DNA from: Atkinsonella hypoxylon
Lineage: Eukaryota > Ascomycota > Sordariomycetes > Hypocreales > Clavicipitaceae
Direction: 5' to 3'
Length of the DNA stretch: 39,675 bases
NCBI GenBank assembly: GCA_000729835.1
Contig: JFHB01000259.1
Location: 1 to 39,675, forward strand
Shown: piece after piece, positions 31,702 through 39,675 of the stretch
Layout of the letters: each line of letters starts with the position of its first letter
How positions within the stretch are numbered: the stretch's first letter is position 1
Notes under the pieces: model-generated
The model's input: the letters and a program-made list of their open reading frames with translations, nothing else
Told to the model about the DNA's origin: nothing
Databases searched by the model: none
Program-made: the position numbers and the translations under genes

Positions 31702-32266
31702 AGTACCCTTATAGCTCTCTCTATTAGCCCATTCTGTTCGTGAATATAGGGGCAAGAGGTGCTAAAGCAAATACCCTTAGAAGATAGCCAAGCTTGCAAC
31801 CTAGTATCGATTTCTGTACTACTATCAAAATAAAGGTGTTTAGGGTAGCAGTTATACTAGTTCTTTAATTCCTTAAAGAAGCCTTTAATACAGCTATAGA
31901 GAGTAGAACCCTCTTTATTAGCTAGATTAAAAGACCACTTATACTATGATTTTCTATCAATTAGAAAAAGAACTAGAGGCCTTTTGTTGTATAGTATAGG
32001 CTCTATTTTAACGGTATCTCCCTCTATAATATCTAAACATCTAGGGGGGTTAAGAATAGCACGCTTGCTAGGTCTTCTAACAGCTTTAGCTTAATTGCAA
32101 GCTAGGCAGTTAAAATCCTTTTCCTTGATTTTTGTAAAATTAGGAATACCTTTAGTAATAGAAGCAGTCTTCTTTAGTAAAGGGAGTCCTATATGCCCTA
32201 ATCTAACGTGCTAAGTAGCAGCTAATTCTAGAAGCTTCTTATAGGAAGAAGAAGCAGTAATAGGAG
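31702..32266 (-). pseudogene. Copia-A1 integrase core and GAG-pre-integrase
   Basis: Reverse complement of Copia-A2 24165-25390 without the solo LTR. It is the best-preserved integrase of the family here. All three catalytic residues are visible: FLID (GAT at 31956-31958), YFDSSTEID (31824-31826) and GLIERAIRVL (GAG at 31719-31721). The last two are about 35 residues apart, as in the D,D35E motif. Upstream come CLACN-type and HVRLGHIG-type zinc residues (32110-32230). It is cut by Copia-C on the left and Copia-B1 on the right. The uninterrupted TTAAG target of the Copia-A2 solo LTR lies at 32090-32094 (CTTAA on plus). Confidence 0.85.
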
Positions 32267-32581
32267 TGTCGATAGACCAAGGGTCTAATTTATACTCCTT
32301 CGAGTCGGTCCTATGACCAGTTCACTAGTGCACTAGTATTTACATCAAAGAGGTTCAAATTCGGTTATTTAGGAGTTATATCTAACTAGCAAAAGAGGCT
32401 ACATTATATACCCCGTTAAATGCCTTATATACCTTAGGCATAGTGTTGTATTAAGGGGGAATTAAGGGGTATCAGCAACCCTAATGTAAGTAGGGACTAG
32501 TGTGCAGGTGCAACTAATTAGCGGTTGTATCTACCTACGTAGATACTAGAATCACACAATAGAGTTATAACGATTCTAATA
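32267..32581 (-). repeat. Copia-B1 3' LTR (315 bp)
   Basis: Starts TGTCGATAGACCAAGG and ends GATTCTAATA (RIP-altered CCAACA). Contains ACTAGTGCACTAGT. Preceded by the duplication AGGAG. Confidence 0.92.
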
Positions 32582-32689
32582 CTAGCAGTCTCTCTTTTTA
32601 TTGTACTAGTAGAGTAACTCTAACAGTTACAGTAATAATAAAAATAGATTAAAGGAATAAACAACAATAAATCTAACATCCTTCTGCAT

Positions 32690-34680
32690 TAATTCATAGG
32701 TCTCTTTACCCAGCCTTCTACCTATATATTAGCCTTATTGTTGTTAATAAAGGATTTAAGAGTCTTATTTAGCGTTGCTTTTATTATTAAATCGGCGATA
32801 TTATCTTTACTGTTAATCTAATAGATTTTGTCGATTTTACGCCTTTTGTATAATTAATGTAGTGCTATAATGTTAATTATTAATCTCTTTTCCTTTATTA
32901 TGCTAAGCTTTATAAGGCATTTATACAATAAGAACGAATCTGTACAGACTACTAGTAGAATTAGCAGTATCTATAGCTGCTTTATTACTATATTTAATGT
33001 AGTGCTAATAGTATGCAATATATCTACGCCTTACACTATACTGTATAGTTCTAATGCAAGCGCACTCCTTATAACTCTTTTGCTTTTAATAAAGCTATAT
33101 ATAATAATATTGCCTTTTATTACAAATTTAGCGTTCTTTTTGCAAGCTCCTTTATTGCCTAGGATAATTATATATTCTATCTAGAAGCTTAAATCTTTAT
33201 TATTTATAAAGGATCTATTAATAAATATATACAATTTAGTAGAGGGAAGGTCTATTAGAATGTATTGTAATCTATAGGTTTAGTTGTTAATCTACTATTA
33301 AAGCCTCTTATTTAGTTGTTTAATATTGTTAATTGTAATATCTTGCTGTTATACAGCAACAGAAAGGTTAAATATAGCTTCTAGTTAATAGATTATAGCA
33401 ATATATACGCTGCAGGCTTATTGCTTAATGTACTATTATTTCGTTAAATCTATATTAACATTAGTAGTATTAATAGGTTAAATCCTCTTACTTTAACCTT
33501 TCTAGTGAAGAGTTAAAGTGCTATTATTAGATTTAGTTAATATATATCTATTAAAAATTAGTAGCGTTTCTGCTGTTAAGCTCTACTTTAGCTTTACAGT
33601 AAAATTAGCCTTCTACAGTTTAAATTCCTTACAGTTAAAGAAGGTTCTATTGCTTAGTTCTAGTGTATTGTTAGTCTATATTCTAACAATTCTAAAGCAA
33701 TTCTTATTGTTTAATATTAGTAAGCAGGGGTTATATATTAATGTAACTATACTTAAATTGTTACAGTAGTAGCAGAAGTATATAGACCACTAATGTATGC
33801 CTGCTTTAGCAATTCTATATAGAGGCTTAATTACTTCTATTACTGTATTGTAGGGATATAGGTGTTTAATTTAGTTAGGAAGTTATACAATAATTAATCT
33901 ATTTAAATTAGTGTTAGATTGTATATAAGCCTATATAATATTGTAAATCTATAAAATAATATTGCGTTTTTAGAGAGATAGAGCTAGTGCTACAATTAGG
34001 CGTTAACTAGCTTGTTAAATTGTTAGGGATTGCGTTAAAATTAACAATTTATTGCTGTTATTATATCCTTAAATAACTAGTCTTAACTTTTTATACAGTA
34101 ATATAGTTCCTTTTCCTTTAACTTCTTAAACTATATAAGATTTAAAGATATAGTTATTGTATACAGTAGAGTTAAATTTAATAAATTAGAATATATCTTT
34201 AGCTAATAGTGCGTTAATTTTAGCTTAGTTAAATGCCTTAAATAGAGCACCTTTTACTGTAATCTTATTGTCTTTCCTTAGTTATACAGCTAAGTTATAG
34301 TTTACTATTTCTTTTGCAGAAAGGAAAATTTTATTGCTAGATTTATACAGTAATATATAAGTAGAATTAATATTACTACTAGAATTAAGATTATAAGGAC
34401 TACTAGCAGTTAGGCTAGAAACAGTAATATATCTATTTAGTCTATTGTTAAAAGTAGAGGAATTTTATATAGAATTAATTAGAATAGAAAGAGAGTTCTT
34501 TCTTAGTCTTTTAGGACCTCTTTTTTATATTAGATTTAGATTAATTAATTGTTTTGCCTTTAGAGGTCTTTCTCTTTTCTTTAGTAGAATAGAATTACTT
34601 TTAAGTAGGGATTCTATATTGCTTTTATTAGGTATAACGTTAGAAACAGCAGAATAATTGTTAGATTTATTGTTATTATA
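32690..34680 (-). pseudogene. Copia-B1 reverse transcriptase and RNase H
   Basis: Reading right to left: RT begins near 34270 with ALLAKDIF--IKFNS and EVKGKGTILLYKKLRLVI-GYNN, then LTQSLTI-Q, which is clearly the fungal copia RVT_2 N-terminus. The RT middle (about 34000-33300) is too mutated to read an active site. RNase H is near 32960-32740: VVCTDSFLLYKCLIKL, then EKRLIINIIALH and INSKDNIADLIIKAT, matching the family TDS-SLY--L-KL...EKRL-IDI...WI--K-N-ADL-TKA. The tail ends VEGWVKRP near 32710. Plus-strand ORFs at 32870-33184, 33518-33769 and 34445-34657 are shadows. Confidence 0.78.
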
Positions 34681-34689
34681 GTAGTAGGG

Positions 34690-35780
34690 TTTTACAATAG
34701 TTATGTAAAAACAAATAGAGCTATAAGGCATTTATATAGTGCATTCTTTGCTATCTATAGTAAGCAGCTTATAGAGGCCTTACTAGCCTTCTTTTTTACG
34801 CTATATATACACTTCTAACTATAGAGGCAGTAAATATATAGGTGTTATATTTAGGCTATTATAGAAGGTAAGAGCATTATAAATTTGTCTTTATACTAAG
34901 CACTTTTAGGCTTTATTAGTAGCTTTACGTAGAATTAAAGCTTATTGTGTTACAGAAAGGCTTAGAGGTAAATTATCTATTATACAAAGGTAGGAACTAA
35001 AGACTAGTAATATAGGCATAAGACTATTAGGTCCAGCAGAATTATTAATAGCTTTAACAGCTATCTAAAGCTTTTAATCCTTTATAATACTAGTATTAGT
35101 GCTTAATTTATTGTTAATAATGTTATAAGCTCTTTATAATAGGCTATAGTACTATTTAACTTTACTAATGCTGTTATAGGCTTTAATAGGAACTTTATTA
35201 ACATTAACGGACAACATTTATGCATAATAGCGGAATTTAGCAGATATAAAGTTCTTTCTAGTATTGTAAACTATCTAGTTAGAAGGGCCTAGATAGATAT
35301 TAATCTAGCATTCTTTTAATATATTCTAGATATCTTATGCTTTCTGCTTTTAGGGTTCTAGAAAGTAGGCTGCCTAGAATAAGGTTGCAGAATTAATAAC
35401 GTAAAGAATAGAGCTACTGTCTAGATATATAATATTAACAATAATTTTGTAGTTAAAGTTATAGTTATTTTTTAACGTAAATTAGAATTAACTAGGTAAT
35501 TTACTATTAAGTTAGCAGTAGTAGCAGACTTATATAATTTTGTTAATAGCGTTATTGTTACTAATATCTTTACCTATACGTTATAGAATCTTTATTAATT
35601 ATTGTATAGAGGGATACCTAAATTAACAATAAAGCTAATAGATTTACTTTTCTAATAAGAAGAATATAGCTGCTTCTGTAGCTTCTAGGGTTCACTATAG
35701 ATATCCCTATTTCTAGATAATAGAAACCTTTTAATTGCCTTAAATTAGCACGTTTTTAAGGTTGTTAAGCTTTATATACA
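34690..35780 (-). pseudogene. Copia-B1 integrase with GAG-pre-integrase
   Basis: Reading right to left: the zinc-binding region near 35740-35540 (QLYC-FRYPSIQQLIKIL for family L-RRFGHPS---L, then VCYYC). The integrase N-part (about 35520-35390) reads FTLKNNYNFNYKIIVNIIYLDSS; the family's FNY-I-VDIMYIDG has one Asp changed to Asn. The C-terminal half (about 35010-34690) reads VKAINNSAGPNSLMPILLVF (family INDSAGPNGLVPTLLVFG), then KLLTIDSKECTI-MPY. The segment 34525-34731 on the minus strand is an open 68-codon stretch just after this domain. Copia integrases join element cDNA to the genome. Confidence 0.78.
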
Positions 35781-35819
35781 TCTTATCTATATTATTAATG
35801 CTGTATAGAAACAGAGTGC

Positions 35820-38150
35820 TTATATTAATTATATAGAATATAATTAAGCTAAAGACTATTAGAACTATAATAAAGCCTGTTAAAGTTGCTAATTCTACGC
35901 TAAATGTAATTGTATAGTGTTAATTAAATAGATTTATCTTTAATAAAGGCATTTTCTTTACTAGTGCCTATACTTAGTTAATTCTAGCTGTTAATATGCC
36001 TACTACTTTAGTGTTAAGTAAGATGCCTCTAAATATCTCACTAGAATAACGTTCTTCTAATATATAAAATAACAAATATAATAAAGGATCTATAGGATTT
36101 AATTAATCTTCTGTAAATAGGTCTTCCTTATATAGAGTATACTAGTAGGCTTCTTCCTTAAGGTTCTAGAAGATAGCTTTATTATCTATAGTTATAGCAT
36201 TAGTAAAGAATTATATAATTATTAGCTAAGGAGCTTTTCCTTTATTAGCTATATTAGATTCTTTAATAAATGCCTTACTTATATCTTAAGCATTATTAGA
36301 ACTATTATTCTATATAGGTTTACTTAGTCCTTTATAAGCCTATAGATAGGCTCTAAATTTACTATTTAAAGGAGAGGTTCTATACTTCTTATTATTCTAC
36401 TATCTTTACTGTACTTCTTAACGCTCTTTTTTACTGTACTTTATTAACTAATATTCTTCTTTTCTATAGATAAAGCAGCGTTGTTTTTAGGTCTTACTTC
36501 TACTACAGCTAAGGTCTCTTAAACGTTAATATTAATAGTTTATATAAAGAGCTTCGTTATTAATATTAAGTTAGTTAAATCTAATGTAGAATTAGCTAAT
36601 TTCCTTCTGTACTTCTGCAATATTAATTAACTTTTATAGGTTGCTAATAAGCTCTTAGAATATTATATTAGTTATAAATTTAGCTTAGCTATATTTAGAG
36701 ATACCTCTAACTACTTAAAGGGTTTACTTAATAAGTTTAGAATTATCTATAAAAGGGTTAAAAAGGCTGTTATAGATGTCTTAAAGGTTCTAGATTATTA
36801 TATTAAGGCAGTTAAGTATAGATTTATTAGGGTTCTTAGCGATTGTATTATACAATATAATGCTGTTCTATCTTTAGCAATAGAACTGCTTATTAGTTAA
36901 GGTCTTAAAGTGTTATCTAACGATTTTAACTATTTAGTTAAAGGTATAATTTATCCTTATATTTATTGCAATTATTATAAGGTAGAATTTATATACTTTA
37001 CCTATTAGTATTACTAGAAATGCCTTTATTATTGCTAGTTCTAAGAAATTAAGTTATTAGTATAGGTCTTTAAGGATAACTACTTTTAGCATAATAAAAT
37101 CGAATATATTGCTGCTATATTTATTGCTTTCCTTATAGATCTTTATAAGGTTAAGGACTTTCCTTATATTAGTCTAGGAAGAATCTATTGTAGAAGAAAG
37201 TAACAGTTATACTGCTAGAAGCAGAAGAAATCTTATATTCTATAGTAAAGAGAGAGAAGGTAGTATTTCTGCTAATATACCTATTAGATTACTAGGTATA
37301 CTTAACAAAAGTAATAGAGAGAGTACTAAAGGTATAGAAGAAGGGTTCTATAAAGAAGATTAAGGCTTCTTTACTGTAGATATAGGTTCTACATCTAGGT
37401 GTAGATTTAAGTAGAATTTGCTTAATACTACTTATTTATTAATCTCTTCTTTTAGCTATATAGATTGTTTCTCTTCTTATAGCACTTTTTTAAGGGAATT
37501 AGCAATTTAGCTGCTACTTCTGCCTATATAGACTCTATATTTATATAGTAAATTGCGTAATACTTTAATAATTAAAGTAGAAGCTCTTTAAAATAGGTCT
37601 TTATTTTAGTTATAGAAGTTAAATTTAAAGTTCTTCTATTGTTCCTAATCTCTAAATCTTTAATCTTTATAAAGGTTAATTATAAAGGTAATTCTATTGT
37701 TTAGATTAGTAGTAGTAGTAGTTTCTAAGTTAATTTTATATATTAAGTCCTAATCTATTAATAGAAGTTTCTAATACTTTTAAAGTTATTCTAGAAGCTT
37801 ATTAGGTTGTAGTTATTGCTTAAATTCTTATAAATCTACCTAGAGTTATTATAAACTTATTATATTAAATAAGATTAAGTAGTATAGAAAGAGAAAGTAG
37901 GTGTAATAGAATTAGTATAAAGATAGAGGGATTTAGCTAGCTTCTAGCTAAGTTCTAAGATAGTTAGAGGAGTTAAATCCTATAGCGTTAGCCGCTAAGG
38001 GTTTTAGATAGTAATTTAATTCCTTAGGAGTTTAATATTAATAATTAGTTAAACTAAAACGTTGTTGTAAGTAAATATAACTTAGTAACTAAGTAATTAT
38101 AAAGATATCCCTTCCTTTAGTATACTTTATTAGTTACATTAGCCGCTAAG
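35820..38150 (-). pseudogene. Copia-B1 gag and protease
   Basis: Reading right to left: Gag occupies about 38150-36060. A long helical stretch reads SKLIK-TL-VVRGISKYS and KFITNIIF-ELISNL (about 36730-36600). A zinc-finger-like CFIYRKEEY (about 36490) is a RIP-altered C-x2-C motif. An acidic stretch ending LEERYSSEIFRGILLNTK (about 36070-36010) is the start of the protease, where the family has G-I-x-x-D-T-G-A; Asp has become Asn. The protease body extends to about 35820. No start codon can be placed. A plus-strand open frame over 36540-37300 is a shadow of this gag. Confidence 0.7.
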
Positions 38151-38263
38151 GGTCCTAGCTAATAGTATTACATCTCTTCTTGCTAAATCTAGCTAATCTA
38201 TAGTTAGTTATGCTAATCTCTTTAGTTGTACTAAAGACTCCTAGTTAAGCAACTACTAATTAG
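38151..38263 (-). other. Copia-B1 leader
   Basis: Leader between 5' LTR and gag; the same sequence occurs in Copia-B2 at about 1110-1230. The bases next to the LTR read CTAATTAGTAGTTGCTTAAC on the minus strand. I could not match this to a tRNA, so the primer-binding site is unassigned. Confidence 0.5.
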
Positions 38264-38578
38264 TGTTAATAGACTAAGGGTCTAATTTATACTCCTTTAA
38301 GTTAGTTCTATAACTAGTTTACTAGTGCACTAGTATTTACATTAAAGAGGTTTAAATTCGGTTATCTAGGAGTTATATCTAACTAGCAAAAGAGGCTATA
38401 TTATATACCCTATTAGATGCCTTATATACCTTAGGCATAGTGTTATGTTAAGGGGGAATTAAGGGGTATCGGCGACCCCGATGTAAGTGGGGACTAGTGT
38501 GCGGGTGCAACCAATTAGCGGTTGTATCCACCCACGCAGATGCCGGAATCGCACGATAGAGTTATAACGATTCCAACA
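38264..38578 (-). repeat. Copia-B1 5' LTR (315 bp)
   Basis: Starts TGTTAATAGACTAAGG and ends GATTCCAACA. Its right half (38460-38578) is GC-richer and nearly free of RIP. Followed by the duplication AGGAG. Confidence 0.92.
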
Positions 38579-39349
38579 AGGAGAATTAATACTAGAATTA
38601 TTATTAGAGCTAGCTTCCTGTTGCTCTCTATCTTGCTAGATCTCTTGAGAACTACAGGCCTCGTTTAAGGGATCTAGACGGCTATTTCCTCCAATATCCA
38701 GCAACTTAGGATTTAAACCTTCTAAATCCCTATTATTAGAAGGAATCTAACTAGGAGCCCGTTTAGGAACTAGGGCTAATGGCTCTATAGCATCGTTATT
38801 AGTATTATCTTCTTTAAAATTAGATAATTCCTTGATTTAGCTATATTTCTCTAGATTAAAACTAGGCTGTTAAGGGATTTAAACCTCTATAGAATAACTA
38901 GTATTATAACTGCTATTATAACTATTGCTAGCTAGAAATCCTATATAAGAGAGATTAGCGTAGTTTTTACACACTCTAGGGGTCTCTTGCCCCTTAAGCT
39001 GTAAGAAGAAACTATACTTTTTAGGATTTAGAAGCCTACAGCAGCTTCTATTAGCTAGAAATAGCTAATTTCTAAGGAGAGTGCCCCCTATTAAATAGTG
39101 CTTTAGACCACTAATTAGGTTGGTATTTAAACCTAGGCAATATAGAGCATCCTTTAGAGCTAAAGGCCTGTATTTAGCTGGATTTATACTAACTAGTACC
39201 TAGAATACAGCAGTTCCCTGTCCTTTAGGATAAATAGGACCTCCTCTAGTAGCAATAAGCGCAGTTTTACCCTTTTTTATAGGCTTAAAAGTCCTAAAAA
39301 ATGCCTTATTGTTAACTATATAACAGGTAGAACCTGTATTGTATAGTAA
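38579..39349 (-). pseudogene. Copia-A1 protease and spacer
   Basis: Reverse complement of Copia-A2 23350-24110. Reading right to left it has the protease core LLYNTGSTCYIVNNKAFF (about 39345-39290), open for about 50 codons through GPIYPKGQGTAVF, then the spacer to the GAG-pre-integrase. The catalytic Asp position is Asn, as in Copia-A2, although the next residue here is the usual Thr while Copia-A2 has Ile. It is cut by Copia-B1 on the left and by a further element at 39350 on the right, so gag lies outside the window. Confidence 0.82.
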
Positions 39350-39675
39350 TGTCATGGAGTGGCCCAATTGGGCCATAGCGGATGCCTGCGCACTCCATAT
39401 AGGGGTTAGCCCAATCCTAGTGTAGCCTACTACCAATTGCGACAAAAGGATATATATTGTATAAGTTATATAACTCTTGTACAATTAGCATCTATATTAC
39501 AAGACTAGGTTAAAGACCTAGTCTGTTATATAGCTCCTTTGTTACATATAGTCTCTTCGTTGTTAGCTAGAAGCTAGTTATAATACTACGCACCCCCTAA
39601 GGATCTATTGCCTTATTAGCCTAGGTTAGATCCCCTTGCCGCTCTAGGACTTAACCCGCCTAGAAGCTGTTCTGC
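39350..39675. mobile_element. Left end of a further LTR element, truncated by the window
   Basis: Copia-A protease sequence stops at 39349 and an unrelated, GC-richer, nearly RIP-free sequence begins TGTCATGGAGTGG. The TG start, the palindrome TGGCCCAATTGGGCCA (39360-39375) and a wider stem (ATGGAGTG with CACTCCAT) are compatible with a retrotransposon LTR. If so, AGTAA (39345-39349) should be its target duplication. A possible LTR end is TTGTTACA near 39546, but this is not certain. No second copy is in the window. It is likely the youngest insertion because it shows little RIP. Confidence 0.55.

Larger units (their letters stand above)
32267..38578 (-). mobile_element. Copia-B1: complete Ty1/copia element, minus strand (6.3 kb)
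   Basis: Two 315-bp LTRs (32267-32581 and 38264-38578) flanked by the perfect duplication AGGAG (32262-32266 and 38579-38583); removal rejoins Copia-A1. Reading right to left it holds gag with a zinc finger, protease, GAG-pre-integrase, integrase, RT and RNase H. The sequence resembles a widespread fungal copia lineage distinct from Copia-A and -C. The internal region is the most heavily RIP-mutated in the window, while the LTRs keep some CpG. Confidence 0.9.
3906..39675 (-). mobile_element. Copia-A1: outer host Ty1/copia element, minus strand, interrupted by four insertions
   Basis: The pieces 3906-6328, 16405-17346, 31702-32266 and 38579-39349 match, in order, the reverse complement of the plus-strand Copia-A2 element from its 3' LTR back to its protease. 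They join exactly at the target duplications of the insertions between them. Read right to left they give protease, GAG-pre-integrase, integrase, linker, reverse transcriptase, RNase H and 3' LTR, the Ty1/copia order. The gag, leader and 5' LTR lie beyond the right edge. It inserted into a Gypsy RT sequence (Gypsy-3). Confidence 0.88.

Noticed and set aside
32870..34657. Plus-strand ORFs at 32870-33184, 33518-33769 and 34445-34657, hydrophobic and membrane-like
   Set aside because: They are antisense to recognisable RT/RNase H sequence on the minus strand. AT-rich RIP DNA yields Leu/Ile/Phe-rich shadows.
36540..37300. Plus-strand frame open for ~750 bases apart from TAA/TAG, looking like a gene
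   Set aside because: The minus strand carries the Copia-B1 gag frame here, continuous with the zinc-finger-like motif and protease downstream. The plus-strand frame is its shadow.

Overview
The window looks like an AT-rich transposon block from a filamentous ascomycete (Pezizomycotina). The DNA is very rich in TpA and poor in CpA/TpG. Nearly every broken codon is a C-to-T or G-to-A change (CAG/CAA/TGG to TAG/TAA, GAT to AAT). That is the signature of repeat-induced point mutation (RIP), a fungal defence against duplicated DNA. I found no intact gene, no host gene, no tRNA or rRNA gene and no CRISPR array. Every recognisable protein is a broken Ty1/copia or Ty3/gypsy retrotransposon protein.

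Names used here are my own: Gypsy (243-bp LTR, TGTTAC...GTAACA), Copia-A (about 694-bp LTR), Copia-B (315-bp LTR), Copia-C (523-bp LTR), and an unnamed element cut by the right edge.

Layout. 1-3905 is a mosaic of older pieces: the 3' end of a plus-strand Gypsy (1-1093), the 5' end of a minus-strand Copia-B (1094-1545), a plus-strand Gypsy gag piece (1546-1897), a GC-richer LTR-like block (1898-2343) and a minus-strand Gypsy RT piece (2344-3905). From 3906 to beyond the right edge lies one minus-strand Copia-A element (Copia-A1). Later insertions split it into four coding pieces: 4615-6328, 16405-17346, 31702-32266 and 38579-39349. The insertions are Gypsy-1 (6329-16404, target duplication ATTAT), Copia-C (17347-31701, AGTAC), Copia-B1 (32267-38578, AGGAG) and an element starting at 39350 whose far end is outside the window. 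Copia-C is itself split by a plus-strand Copia-A2 (20521-28677, AAAGG). Copia-A2 carries a solo Copia-A LTR (24292-24986, TTAAG) in its own pol. Gypsy-1 carries a 120-bp element (13195-13314, CTAAG) in its protease region. All six complete insertions have perfect 5-bp target duplications, so the order of events can be read directly: Copia-A1, then Copia-C, then Copia-A2, then another Copia-A.

How the genes worked together: each large element once encoded Gag, protease, integrase and reverse transcriptase/RNase H, copia-order (integrase before RT) in Copia-A, -B and -C and gypsy-order (RT before integrase) in Gypsy-1. Copia-A2 and Copia-C have primer-binding sites matching the anticodon arm of initiator tRNA-Met, as in Ty5 and Drosophila copia. 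Gypsy-1 also has a long unrecognised reading frame between integrase and its 3' LTR. Other curiosities are a (TTAGGG)4 array in the Copia-C leader and a Copia-A2 leader that has largely escaped RIP. Domain borders in these mutated remnants are approximate; LTR and target-duplication coordinates were read base by base.
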